Assembly: GCA_029964075.1 (NCBI GenBank)
Contig: CM057148.1
Location: forward strand, 31,179,916-31,243,915
Reading direction: 5' to 3'
Source of the DNA: Patiria pectinifera
Taxonomy: Eukaryota; Echinodermata; Asteroidea; Valvatida; Asterinidae
DNA: 64,000 nt
Numbering within the stretch: position 1 is the first letter of the stretch; the number at the start of each line of letters is the position of its first letter. A program made the translations under genes and the position numbers. Of this stretch, positions 44,287 through 54,000 are shown one piece after another. The notes beneath the pieces were generated by a model. The model ran no database searches, had not been told where the DNA came from, and saw only the letters and a list, made by a program, of their open reading frames with translations.

Positions 44287-44845
44287 TTCGCTCGTACCCC
44301 CCTCCCTGCAATCAGGACGCTGGGAAGGGCTGACGAATTAACGCTCTGTTTGGATAGATTTTGCGTGACCTGTGACCTACTAGTCATCACGGCCACGACC
44401 CTGCAAGGTTTGAAAGACTGAGTCATTCATCACTCTCTTATTTCCATTCATAAATGTGGCGCCCTTTTTTTGGTTGAAGCATAAAAATGCAGGGAAATCT
44501 GTAAAACTTATCTGTTTTGTAAATGTTCAACTCCCGTCAGTTGCTCAGGCTCCATTTCGAATTCACGAAGGGTCGAAATGCATATCATTCGACGCCCAAA
44601 ATTTGTCCACATTGTCTGCAATGAAAAAGAAATCACATCCGGTATGGTGTGTATACATTTTTATGGCAAGCTTTTCGGATAGTATTCGTGCGAATTGGCG
44701 GCGCGGTCTACAGCTGCAGCCAGATGCTTTATATATGGGTCATGATAAATGACCCAGAATGCCATCCCAACTTCCTTCACAAGATTCTGTGAAGCTCATT
44801 TGCCCTTCCCAGCGCCCTGTTTGCAGGGCGGGGGGTACGAGCGAA
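44287..44845. mobile_element. 559-bp MITE with TTCGCTCGTACCCCCC ends
   Basis: Exact terminal inverted repeat TTCGCTCGTACCCCCC, extending imperfectly through CCCTGCAANCAGG and CGCTGGGAAGGGC. Flanks TATGTGGGT (44278-44286) and TAAGTGGGT (44846-44854) are a 9-bp duplication with one change, a size seen in Mutator-like elements. The open frame inside (44456-44752) lacks any known domain. Confidence 0.7.
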
Positions 44846-45404
44846 TAAGTGGGTAGCCATCTTGTATGCACGTAATACAATGCCGGTAGCTGGCTCAATA
44901 TATACTCCATTTGGAGTATTTATTAAGGTCCTCCGACACAAAAGTTGTAACGTCTTCAATTTTATTTATTTATTTTTAATGAAGTTCCTTTTCATCGACT
45001 AATGGAATATAAGCTGCAATCGGCTTTATCCTTTAACAATAAGTTTTTACCTATATACTTAAACGGAAAGAAGCTATTAACAAAATAATTAAACAATCTG
45101 ACCGCGACGGTCTGAATTTTAATTAATTAAGTGCGTAGCGATGCGACGTTGGTTGACATACACAGGTTTCTAAGTGGGTCGGCAGAATAACGTTATAAAT
45201 CCAAAGCTTTGTCCAATCAATTTTTCCTACTGCATTACTCCCAAGTTACCCGCTCTGAGAAACGATTCTAAAATTGCCACTGGAGTAGACGTTACTGAAT
45301 CGTGAAATAAATAACAGAATCCGTGCAGTTGATATAGAGATTTGTTTCTCGTGTTTTAACCGAGCTCACCCCGAGAATGATTGTTTTTAAATATGTCCCG
45401 AAAA

Positions 45405-47410
45405 CTGCCTAATTTGTTGAGGACCCACCCCTTACATCGTGCTAATTCTTTAATGCATTACATGGCAAGTCTTTTATTCTCCACATTTTTATTCTCCAAG
45501 CTCAATTTCACCTGACGGAAAACATAAAACAGGTGTTTAGCTTTGTTGTTATGGATATCGCAGGCATGATGTCTGAGCTGCTCCTCGCATGGATTTCCAA
45601 AGTATTCTTCAGGAACGACTGGGTAAAGTGATCGCTTTTCAGAACTTCGAACCAATACCATATTTTTTTTTCATTTTTGAATGTGGATGATTTCAACCTA
45701 ACGCACTGAAAGACGCATCTCCTAAACATGAAGGACGCCTCTTCCACAATGCACGAACATTTGCATTCGATCACAATTTTTGCTGCGAGAAATTCCCCAC
45801 AATACAGAAAAATGGCATTAATAACATCCTTCCCCAATAGCTTATAGTTAGAGTAAATACTGTTTCGGTGTCATCGTTGTAACGTTAATGCTGAGCATAT
45901 AATCAGGCATCGTTTATAAATTTGTTTTTTAAAATTTACTTTTTAAGAAAGATCTAGAAAAATAGCAATTTGAAAACCAAATTAAGTAAAATTTGCAGTT
46001 TTGGAAAAAAACTCGGTTGATTGTGAAACTCAGCATTTCTATCAGTGCACCCTGCTTGTCCTCTCATGAAGCCAATCAGACGATCTCAACTAACCGGTAC
46101 ATCTTCTCAAAGAAGATTTGTCCGCATTGTGTTCCGTAAAACAAAGTTAATTGAATTCGTTGCACGGAGCATAATATTTTCTGTTAAAGTTCAATTTTGT
46201 TATATAGAACATGATTTCCGTAACCTATCAACCTCATACGTCTTAAGGAGTATTTTTTGCAGTGGGATAGAAAGTTGTATTTCTTTGGCAGAAATTGTCT
46301 GCTCAAAGTTGAGGGTAAACCTGTTTGGATCTCTGGGCGACCGGGTCGAAATGTTTGCAGGGAAAATATTTTTCGTAACATTTTTTCATATTTGTGACTA
46401 CCAAACTCCTTTCCTTAGGCTCCCTAATTGCACTATGATTTTAAAGACCGTTATGGTCAGATTGTTTAATTACTTTACTAAAAGCCTTTTTTTCTGGTTG
46501 AAGCGCAGTAGATAGGTAAAAGCTTGCTCTCTACCAGCAAAAGTTACAGATCACAACGCCTGCTACAATTATCATTCCATTAGTCGATGAAAGTAGGTTT
46601 TTACGCGAATTGATACTCAGCTAAGTGATGACGCCATCCCATGTGAGCATTATAATTTGCTTTTCGAATATGACAGCTTCTGATGTCACTGTCATTTTCC
46701 ACAAATTACCAAAGCTAATACACAACAATAGATTTAAAACCAACCGGATTCCGGTTTAGGTTGCAGCTACATAATGAAGGCACAAGTGTCAGTCAGTTCC
46801 TTTGCTTCCAAAATAAAAATGGTTGCTTTCAACCCTTTCCGTTCTCTCTACCTATTTTGATATCAGGATAGGTTGGGACTTTGGCTATATACATTGAGTA
46901 CCCATTTAATTAGAAAGCTAATTCTCAACGATTTCTGATAATCACAGGCTCAGCTAACATAAAGCAGAATTTACTCTAACTATACGCTATAGGTGAAGGA
47001 GGTGATTAATGCCATTTTTTTTTAATATTGCGGGGAATTTCTCGCAGCAAATAGTGTGATCAGATGCAAACGTTCTCGGATTGTAGAAGATGCGTCCTTT
47101 ATGTTTGGGAGATGCGTCCTTCAGTACGTACGTAAGGTTGAAATTATTCACATTTAAAAATGAAAAAATAAAAGTTATGGTTTAGTCCGAAGTTCTGAAA
47201 AGCGTTCACGATAAAAAGCTTTTGCTAAAGAATATTTATTTTAAATCCATGCGAGCATCAACTCAGACATCCTGTCTCCAATATCCTTTAGGACAAAGTT
47301 TAACACCTGTTTTCTGTTCGCCTGTATGGAAAATAAAAGACCTGCCACTTAACTTAATGCATAAAGAAAAAAAACAATGAAAGGAGTGGGTCTACCAACA
47401 AAGTAATGCC
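45405..47410. mobile_element. 2-kb element with long inverted arms
   Basis: The left arm (about 45405-45900) matches the right arm (about 46960-47410) inverted: both carry GACCCAC(C/T)CCT, a segment TTATTTTCCATAC or its relative, AACACCTGTTTT, GATGCGTCCTT, a GGGGAATTTCTCGCAGCAAA block and CTATA-GTTAGAGTAAA. About 1 kb lies between the arms, including an open frame (46045-46515) without recognisable domains. Foldback or non-autonomous DNA transposon is the likely nature. No target duplication could be fixed. Confidence 0.55.
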
Positions 47411-47484
47411 AACTCCAGAACTGTCCCTATACCATTCCACAGGTGAATTATAGTACATATACAATATGTACTATATGTCTATAA

Positions 47485-47785
47485 GGAGCCGTATCATAAG
47501 TCCGACGCCTCATAGGTCCAACGCCTCATGGCGTCGGACTTATGAGGCATACAATTTATTAATTCCGCTTCATAGGTCCGACGCCTCATAAGTCCGACGC
47601 CTCATAAGTCCGACAAATTAAACGCCTCGTTTTTACGTTGTCGGACTAATGAGGCGTCGGACTTATGAGGCGTCAGACCTATGAGGCGTCGGACTTATGA
47701 GGCGTCGGACCTTTGAGGCGTCGGACTAATGGGCCTTTATTTGGTTAGGGGATGCGATTTTGTCGGACTTATGAGGCTACCACGT
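47485..47785. mobile_element. foldback element of GTCCGACGCCTCATAA words
   Basis: Starts GGAGCCGTATCATAAGTCCG like the element at 40078. The left arm repeats TAAGTCCGACGCCTCATAGG and the right arm repeats its complement (GAGGCGTCGGACTTATG) at least five times. No coding content. Confidence 0.65.
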
Positions 47786-47894
47786 TTTATAGTCAGTTCG
47801 ACTATCGTTTACAGACGAATATAGGCCTTTTTGCATTGTCGGGCTGCGGTTTTCAAGCCTTTTATGCGCCTATCACTTGTTTTGAATTGAGCTG

Positions 47895-48121
47895 TAGGAG
47901 CTGTCCACCATATCCTTTTGTAGAACCTGATACTGGGGTATGTATCTGTATTGTATATATTTCGAAATCTAATTCTTAAAACAAACTTTAGTAATAGAAA
48001 ATTGTGTAAAAAAAATGCCCTAGCTCGTTAAGTTGTTTACTAATTGTAATTTCAGGGTTCTTCTTTTTCTTCATCATCATACATTACTAAGCCTTCAACA
48101 CGTAAGAGCCCTGCACAATAA
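47895..48121 (+). CDS. possible small terminal exons, plus strand
   Basis: A segment reading LSCRSCPPYPFVEPDTG ends at a GTATGT donor near 47940. An acceptor TAATTTCAG at 48048-48056 opens a short Ser-rich frame (GSSFSSSSYITKPST) that stops within 25 codons and is followed by AATAAA at about 48117. The phases agree. It is short and matches no family I know, so it may be chance. Confidence 0.2.
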
Positions 48122-48638
48122 AGAATAAAGAAACTTAGGAGATAAGAAGAACTTATCATCCGTGTTTTAATTAACCAACGAGGCCTGCCGACGAGGCGAC
48201 CCTGCACTGATGTGTGGCTTCACCGCTACACATGGCTGCCTCCAAAGATAGTTGCAAAGATATTGAAAAATGTAGTGCTTTAAGTTGCTTTGAACCATAA
48301 ATTGTTCTCTCATTTAAGGCAAAAACTTTTGATTTGGCTTGTTTTTCGCGCGACACCTAAATTTTAGTTTTAAATGATCTACCCAACCATTACCATCTTG
48401 TGGTCTACAACATTTAGAGCCCCGACCCCCCCCCCCCTTTCCGAACACGGCGTGTTCTAGAAAAAAAGGCTCGAATTAGGCCAATTATTAAGTCCAATTA
48501 TTGAAAGAAAATTTTGCATTTCAAAGATTGAAGCTTTAATGCGAAGAAAGTCATAGTTGTCACGCACACCAAAGCGTTTCAGAAGGTTAACATTTTGAAT
48601 CCGATCTCTCTTACCAACCTCATTCTCATGGTGTCGAA

Positions 48639-49126
48639 CAGTGTTGTAGTCGAGTCACCAGCGCAACGTCGAGTCCCGAGTTACAAACCTCGAGTCCGAG
48701 TCACGAGTCACTTGTTCTTAGTTGTTCACCAAACTAATCAATTTTTTTTTAAATTATTTTTTAATCATCCATTTTGTCTGTAGGCAGACACGCTTCGGTT
48801 CCAGACACTATTTTGGCATGACACCGGGCCCTTAGGCTGGTGCTTGTCGTGCAGGCGCTAGGCGTGCGTGCGCGGCCCCCGGATACAATTTCCCGCGGCG
48901 CCGTGTTTTGTCTACGAGTAACAAATAATGCTACGTTCGTCGCACAAATATGGAAGGTTGTGTTTGTTTCTTTTGATGAAAATACGCGACATGAGTCACC
49001 AAGCTCGAGTTCGAGTCATCATGGTCGAGTCCGAGACCGAATCATTTTCCAGTGTGATTCGATTCTAGTCCGAGTCACGAAAAATGTGACTCAAGTCCGA
49101 GTCCTGGACTCGAGTCCTACAACACG
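48639..49126. mobile_element. 488-bp hAT MITE with CGAGTCC words
   Basis: Exact 8-bp duplication GTGTCGAA (48631-48638 and 49127-49134). The left end is CAGTGTTGTAGTCGAGTC; the right end, complemented, is CGTGTTGTAGGACTCGAGTC. Both ends are packed with CGAGTC, CGAGTCC, CGAGTCACGAGTC and complements. The central 200 bases, GC-richer, are unrelated to the ends. Same terminal sequence as the hAT at 6831, but a different internal word. Confidence 0.85.
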
Positions 49127-49185
49127 GTGTCGAACAGTACGTTCCCATCACTACCTGCTCTCTCAGTCTCACCCTGGTGTAACGA

Positions 49186-49527
49186 TTAGTTATCTGGTAT
49201 GCTGATCTTCTTTCCGGACCAATTCCAGGGATAATCGAGCACGTCACCATCACAAGCTCGGTTATCTGCGCAGGCTGGGCTTTCCGGTGAAGTCTGATGG
49301 GCAACGCGGGACGCATTTATACCGCGGTGTGAAGGGGAAGGGTTAGAAATACCGACACCATATCCAATACAGAGAGGACCATGAGAGACTTCTTTCTTGA
49401 AAAGGGAGAAGGGATTTAAACCATTAGGAGCCATGGCTGCACGGCATTTGGTGAAGTGGAAGCTGCACATTATGGACATGTATTGGCAACAGCTTTCTTG
49501 TACAGACTCAGCACTCCCAGCACAAAG
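49186..49527 (-). CDS. possible terminal exon of an unrecognised Cys-containing protein
   Basis: On the minus strand an acceptor ATCATTGCAAG at 49528 opens 114 codons to a TAA at 49186. The peptide starts LCAGSAESVQESCCQYM, has CSFHFTKCRAAMAP, a Gly/Ser/Pro middle, then CADNRACDGDVLDYPWNWSG. Length without stops, Cys content and a good acceptor favour a real last exon. I know no matching family and found no partner exon. Confidence 0.35.
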   Translation of the reverse strand, partial: LCAGSAESVQESCCQYMSIMCSFHFTKCRAAMAPNGLNPFSLFKKEVSHGPLCIGYGVGISNPSPSHRGINASRVAHQTSPESPACADNRACDGDVLDYPWNWSGKKISIPDN

Positions 49528-49539
49528 CTTGCAATGATA

Positions 49540-51000
49540 AAAAAAAAAAAATTGTGCGAGGCTGCAGCGTCATTTTTTTGTACCATTTAAAAACTTGGAA
49601 TTGTAACTTTATCCTTGGCGAATATTGGTTTAATATTTAAAGAGTTTTGAATCGTTCAAATAAAGGCATGTCGAAAACAAACTCAACCTATTTCAAAGAA
49701 AATCGATGATGCGGTACATCAGATGCCAACTCGAGTCAACAAGCTGTTGGAATTACAAAAAAAGTTGATTTATATTACAAATGTACATCGCTCTTGAAAA
49801 GAGGAACAAGATTGTGAATTAATTTAAGGTGTACTCTACGTGCATTAAAAAGAACGGGAAACACGATAGGTAACGGACAACGAGATCTTAACATCATGAA
49901 CATAATGAAGCAAAAAATGCGAATGATTGATTTTCTTGAAATCGGTTGTGTTTGTTTTTGGCATGCCCTTTTTTGAACACAAATAATTTCAATACCAAAA
50001 CTTACCAGGAATGAAGTTAAGATTCCAAGCTTTAAAATGATATAAAAAAATAATGGGAGTACGTGTTTCCAAAAATGTTGCGGGCAGTTTTGGAGGCGCT
50101 CTACATCAGCCGTAACATCAGCACCAGCTTCCATTAAAAAGCCGCCTATTAGCCGAACGCGCATGAACTCAATCCGAACACCATGTTTGTAATGTGCAGT
50201 TTTATTGTATTGAATTATTCACTGAAGTCATAACCGGCTTGGCAAATATTCAGAACAAATAGCCGCAGCTTTTACAGACGTTGTTAAAAACCCAACACAT
50301 TTTTGCTATTGTGCATATCCTTTCACACCTCTGCAACGAGCTTTATCATTTAGTTTTTTGGAAATTATATCTGTGTAGTATTAACCGAAAAACCACATCC
50401 TATTGAAACTAAGATATTGTTAACATACCTGCAAACAAATCTGAATGAAAAATCAATTACAGAAGATTTTATCGAAAATAAACCCTAAAACCGATTCAAC
50501 CGAACTGAGAAAAGAAATTACACTGGGTAAATCTTTGGGCTTTCAGGAAATGAATAATGCACAATGCTAAACCCGCGTTTTGTTTATTATTGTTCCGTTA
50601 AACAAACAAACTAATGTTTAGGCCCTACATGGACTGAATTTAATCAAAGTGAAGCCTGCTGAATCTATCCGTCTTAAAATCCTGTGATCGCAAGCCGTAC
50701 CCCAATGCTCTTGAGGTCATTGGCTTGCGCTTGCTGACGTAGCATTTAAAAAAAAAACGTGTTTTCACAGGGACGGTTAAGTCTCAATTTGGCAGTTGCT
50801 CTTTTGAGTATCTGCAAATGTTCTGAATTAGTAAATGGGTGATGTACTGTCAAGCTCAATATATAATTTTCCTTACTTTGCCTTTTACATAAATAGTTAA
50901 AGTTGAGACACTGACTTATCCACAAATAAAATACGAAAAACCAAATACCGAGACCCTAATCATATTAATGCGTCATTTTGAATATCAAGGCGGTCTGGTT
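49540..51000. other. spacer, nothing firm
   Basis: An open frame on the minus strand at 49990-50190 ends at a GTAAGT donor and reads GGFLMEAGADVTADVERLQN, but no partner or family is evident. Confidence 0.35.
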
Positions 51001-51004
51001 TTAT

Positions 51005-51087
51005 TTACTGCGGCAGGCATTCGGCTGAGCCAAGGCCGTCGATGCAATGAGAGGATTTACAGTTGGCCGTATTGCACTCGTCAACAT
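51005..51087 (-). CDS. terminal EGF-like exon of the lectin gene
   Basis: Acceptor TTTCTTTAG, phase 1 in. Reads DVDECNTANCKSSHCIDG then LGSAECLPQ and TAA at 51005-51007. D-x-D-E-C is the start of Ca-binding EGF domains; the last two Cys are missing. The poly(A) signal AATAAA begins inside the stop codon. Confidence 0.75.
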
Positions 51088-54000
51088 CTAAAGAAAAAAA
51101 TCAAAAGATAACATTGAATACGAGGACTTTATGCTCTATGTTTTCTGATAGGTTTTTCGTATGTTTTATCAGGCGTACTTGAACACACTGGAAAGCCTGC
51201 AGAAAACTTGCATGTGGCAGGAGAATAAAACCCAGTGCTTCTTATCGAGTGATCCAACCACCATATGGGATGCTAATACTATTAAAGGTATCATTTACTC
51301 ACCATGTAACAAAGTTCCAAAAAATTATCTTAAACTCCTTGTGTTTTAGTTCAATCTTGTACAATTGCCATTGCAAGTACTGGATTTGTGAATTATGGAA
51401 ATGATCATCAAGGTACTGAAAAGACTTCATCTCATTCCGCAAAGTTGAAAGGAAAACCAGGCCAAAACCAAAAGTACAACAGATTTCAAAGGCATCGGTC
51501 CACCCACAATTAAACAAAATGCTGCTTCTCTAAGCATACAGGAAGACCATTAAAACTGTTATGGGCAAGACCTGTCACCTGTCAATTCCGACAGTGGTTC
51601 AAGATGTAGGTGAAACTTCATAAACGGAGGGAAAAGCTTAGGGAGGGATCTTCAAAACCAATAAGAATGGGGGTTACAAAGGTTTGCCTGGAATAACAAG
51701 AAGATGCTTGGGGTTACAACCATTTTCCCTGGGTTATAACAATTTGCAGGAGGTTAAGGCCAAAAAAAAAAATATTCGGTCTCTGGTCAGACCAAAAGCT
51801 CCGGAATTGACGCGGCCACGCGGCTTTTTTTTTTTTTGGCTTTTTTTTTTTTTTCTTCAAGCGTGGATTGTACAGACAAGGTGGGGTACTATTTTGCTTT
51901 TTGGGTGTCCTTATGTACATTGGTGTCCATAATTTGCCTTGGTGCTTTCGATCATTTGCCGTGGTGCAATTTCCCATTTCTTGGTGCTCTTTGGTTAAAA
52001 AAAAATTGAGGAGGTGCGGAAATAGAGGGCGCTGTTGGAGCTACCGCGGAACATTTTGGAGAAAAAAAAGATCGACGTGCATGATTAAAATCGACGCGCG
52101 CGCTGACCAGAGACCGACTTATTTAGTTTTTTGGCCTAATACAACAATTTATTTGGGGTTACAACAATTTGCTAGAGGTAACAAGACTTTGCGTGGGATT
52201 ACAACAATTTGCCTGGGGTTACAACAAGTTGCGATTGGTAACAACAAGTTGCCTTGGATTACAACAATTAGCTTGGGGTTCCGATAATTTGCAGGGCTAC
52301 AAGTTGCATGGGGTTGCAGCATAACTTAATTTTGTGGAATCATTCCTATTGTTTATGCAAATAAGTAGAGTGTTGAGAGGTTAACCAATCATAACGTGGA
52401 TTTTGCATAGTTGCTTCCATTTGTGAAAGAAGGGTGAGTAAGGAAAGCGTAAGAGCAACTAACTATAAGTTCGGATGGAAAACATTTAGTTTATACACTC
52501 AAAATTTAATAATTTCTTGCAATACTTTAATTAGTAAGATTAAAGTAAGATTATGAAAGAACAATTACGCGATCACGATCTCGTGGAAAACTAGACTCGC
52601 ATGTTTTGTTTTTAAATGTTGTGCAAGCAACCGGGCGCGTCGACGCGTCCGGGTAGTAGCCATGCACGCGTGTCCTAAAAGGCTAACGATTGGTTGGAAT
52701 TTTAGGGTAGCAATTATCGAGATAATAAAGAAACACACAAGAAATTCTTGACAAGTTTGGAAAAGCCTCCTGGCTTCGCCACTCGCGTGTGTGGTCTCCC
52801 GCTCCAGTCGCTTCCCGCTCCAGTCGCTTTGTCTAATGCCGACATGCAAGTTAAGCCACGATGGCCTTGGCGAAAGGCTACTCGTATACTAGCAAACGGG
52901 GTCTAACCGATGTTCCCCAATACCGATGTTCCCCGAAATCCTTAGGATTGGGGTTAGGAATAAAGGGTTAGGTTAAGGGTTAGGGTTGGGGAACATCGGT
53001 ATTGGGGAACATATGTATGCACCCCTAACAAACATAGTATTACCAAACCTTTGTGTTCACATTTAGTACCAAAATCTAAAAGGAAAAAAATTAACTGAAA
53101 ATATAATTGGCTTTTTCGCAAGTTTGCGAAAAAGCCTATATTTTTGTTCTGATTTTTGGCTTTTCCGCATTGTTGCGGAAAAGCCTTTCTTTTTTTTTCT
53201 GATTCTTCTTCTTCCTCTTCTTTTTTTCCCATAGACTTTGTACACGTTTATTTTACACGCCACTTTTGTCATTAAACTTTGTTGCATATCGTTCAAAGTT
53301 TGCACAGGCATAGTCCATACAGCATAGATGTATGCGGACGAGCGACGTCATAATGACGTTATCGTGGGTCATGTGACGTCATCGCAAAGTTGCATATTTC
53401 AAAGCCCTATATCTATTGAACGGTATGTCCGATTGGTTTGAAACTCAACATGTGGTTAGACCGGGAAGTGTTACAAATAAAATTTGAGATGACGTCATCA
53501 TGACGTCATCATCTCATCGAAGATTTTTGCCATATCTCACTAACGCAATATGATAAGTTCAAAATACTTTTGTATTAGGTTCGCTGGGCAACAATAGATA
53601 TATGCACAAAATTTGGAAAAATGGATGACATCATGATTACGTCAGCAAAAATGCGATATTTTAAAACACAAATAAGGGAAGTTCTGAATGTCATGAACAT
53701 TGGTGGGTATGTAGATAATAGCACCAGTACACAAAATCTGAAATGACGTCACAATGACGTCATTAATTGATTTTTTTTTTTTTTGAAAATTACAGTTCTT
53801 ATTCTGCTCATCAAATTTTACACTACTATTCATCTGATTGGCTTTAAACTTGATACAAGCGAAGAGCACAATATAATAACGTACAATGGCAAGCATTGTT
53901 ACGATGACATCATCACAGAGCATGTAATGTCATCAAAAAGGGGCAAACTGTTAGCCTTTATATCTTATGAATGGCAAATCCGATTGGGCTGAAACTTAGT

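Noticed and set aside
46045-46515. 156-codon open frame (GTG start)
   Set aside because: Lies between the inverted arms of a transposon-like element, has no recognisable domain and no splice-site support.
49990-50190. Minus-strand open segment with a GTAAGT donor
   Set aside because: No acceptor, partner exon or family could be assigned.
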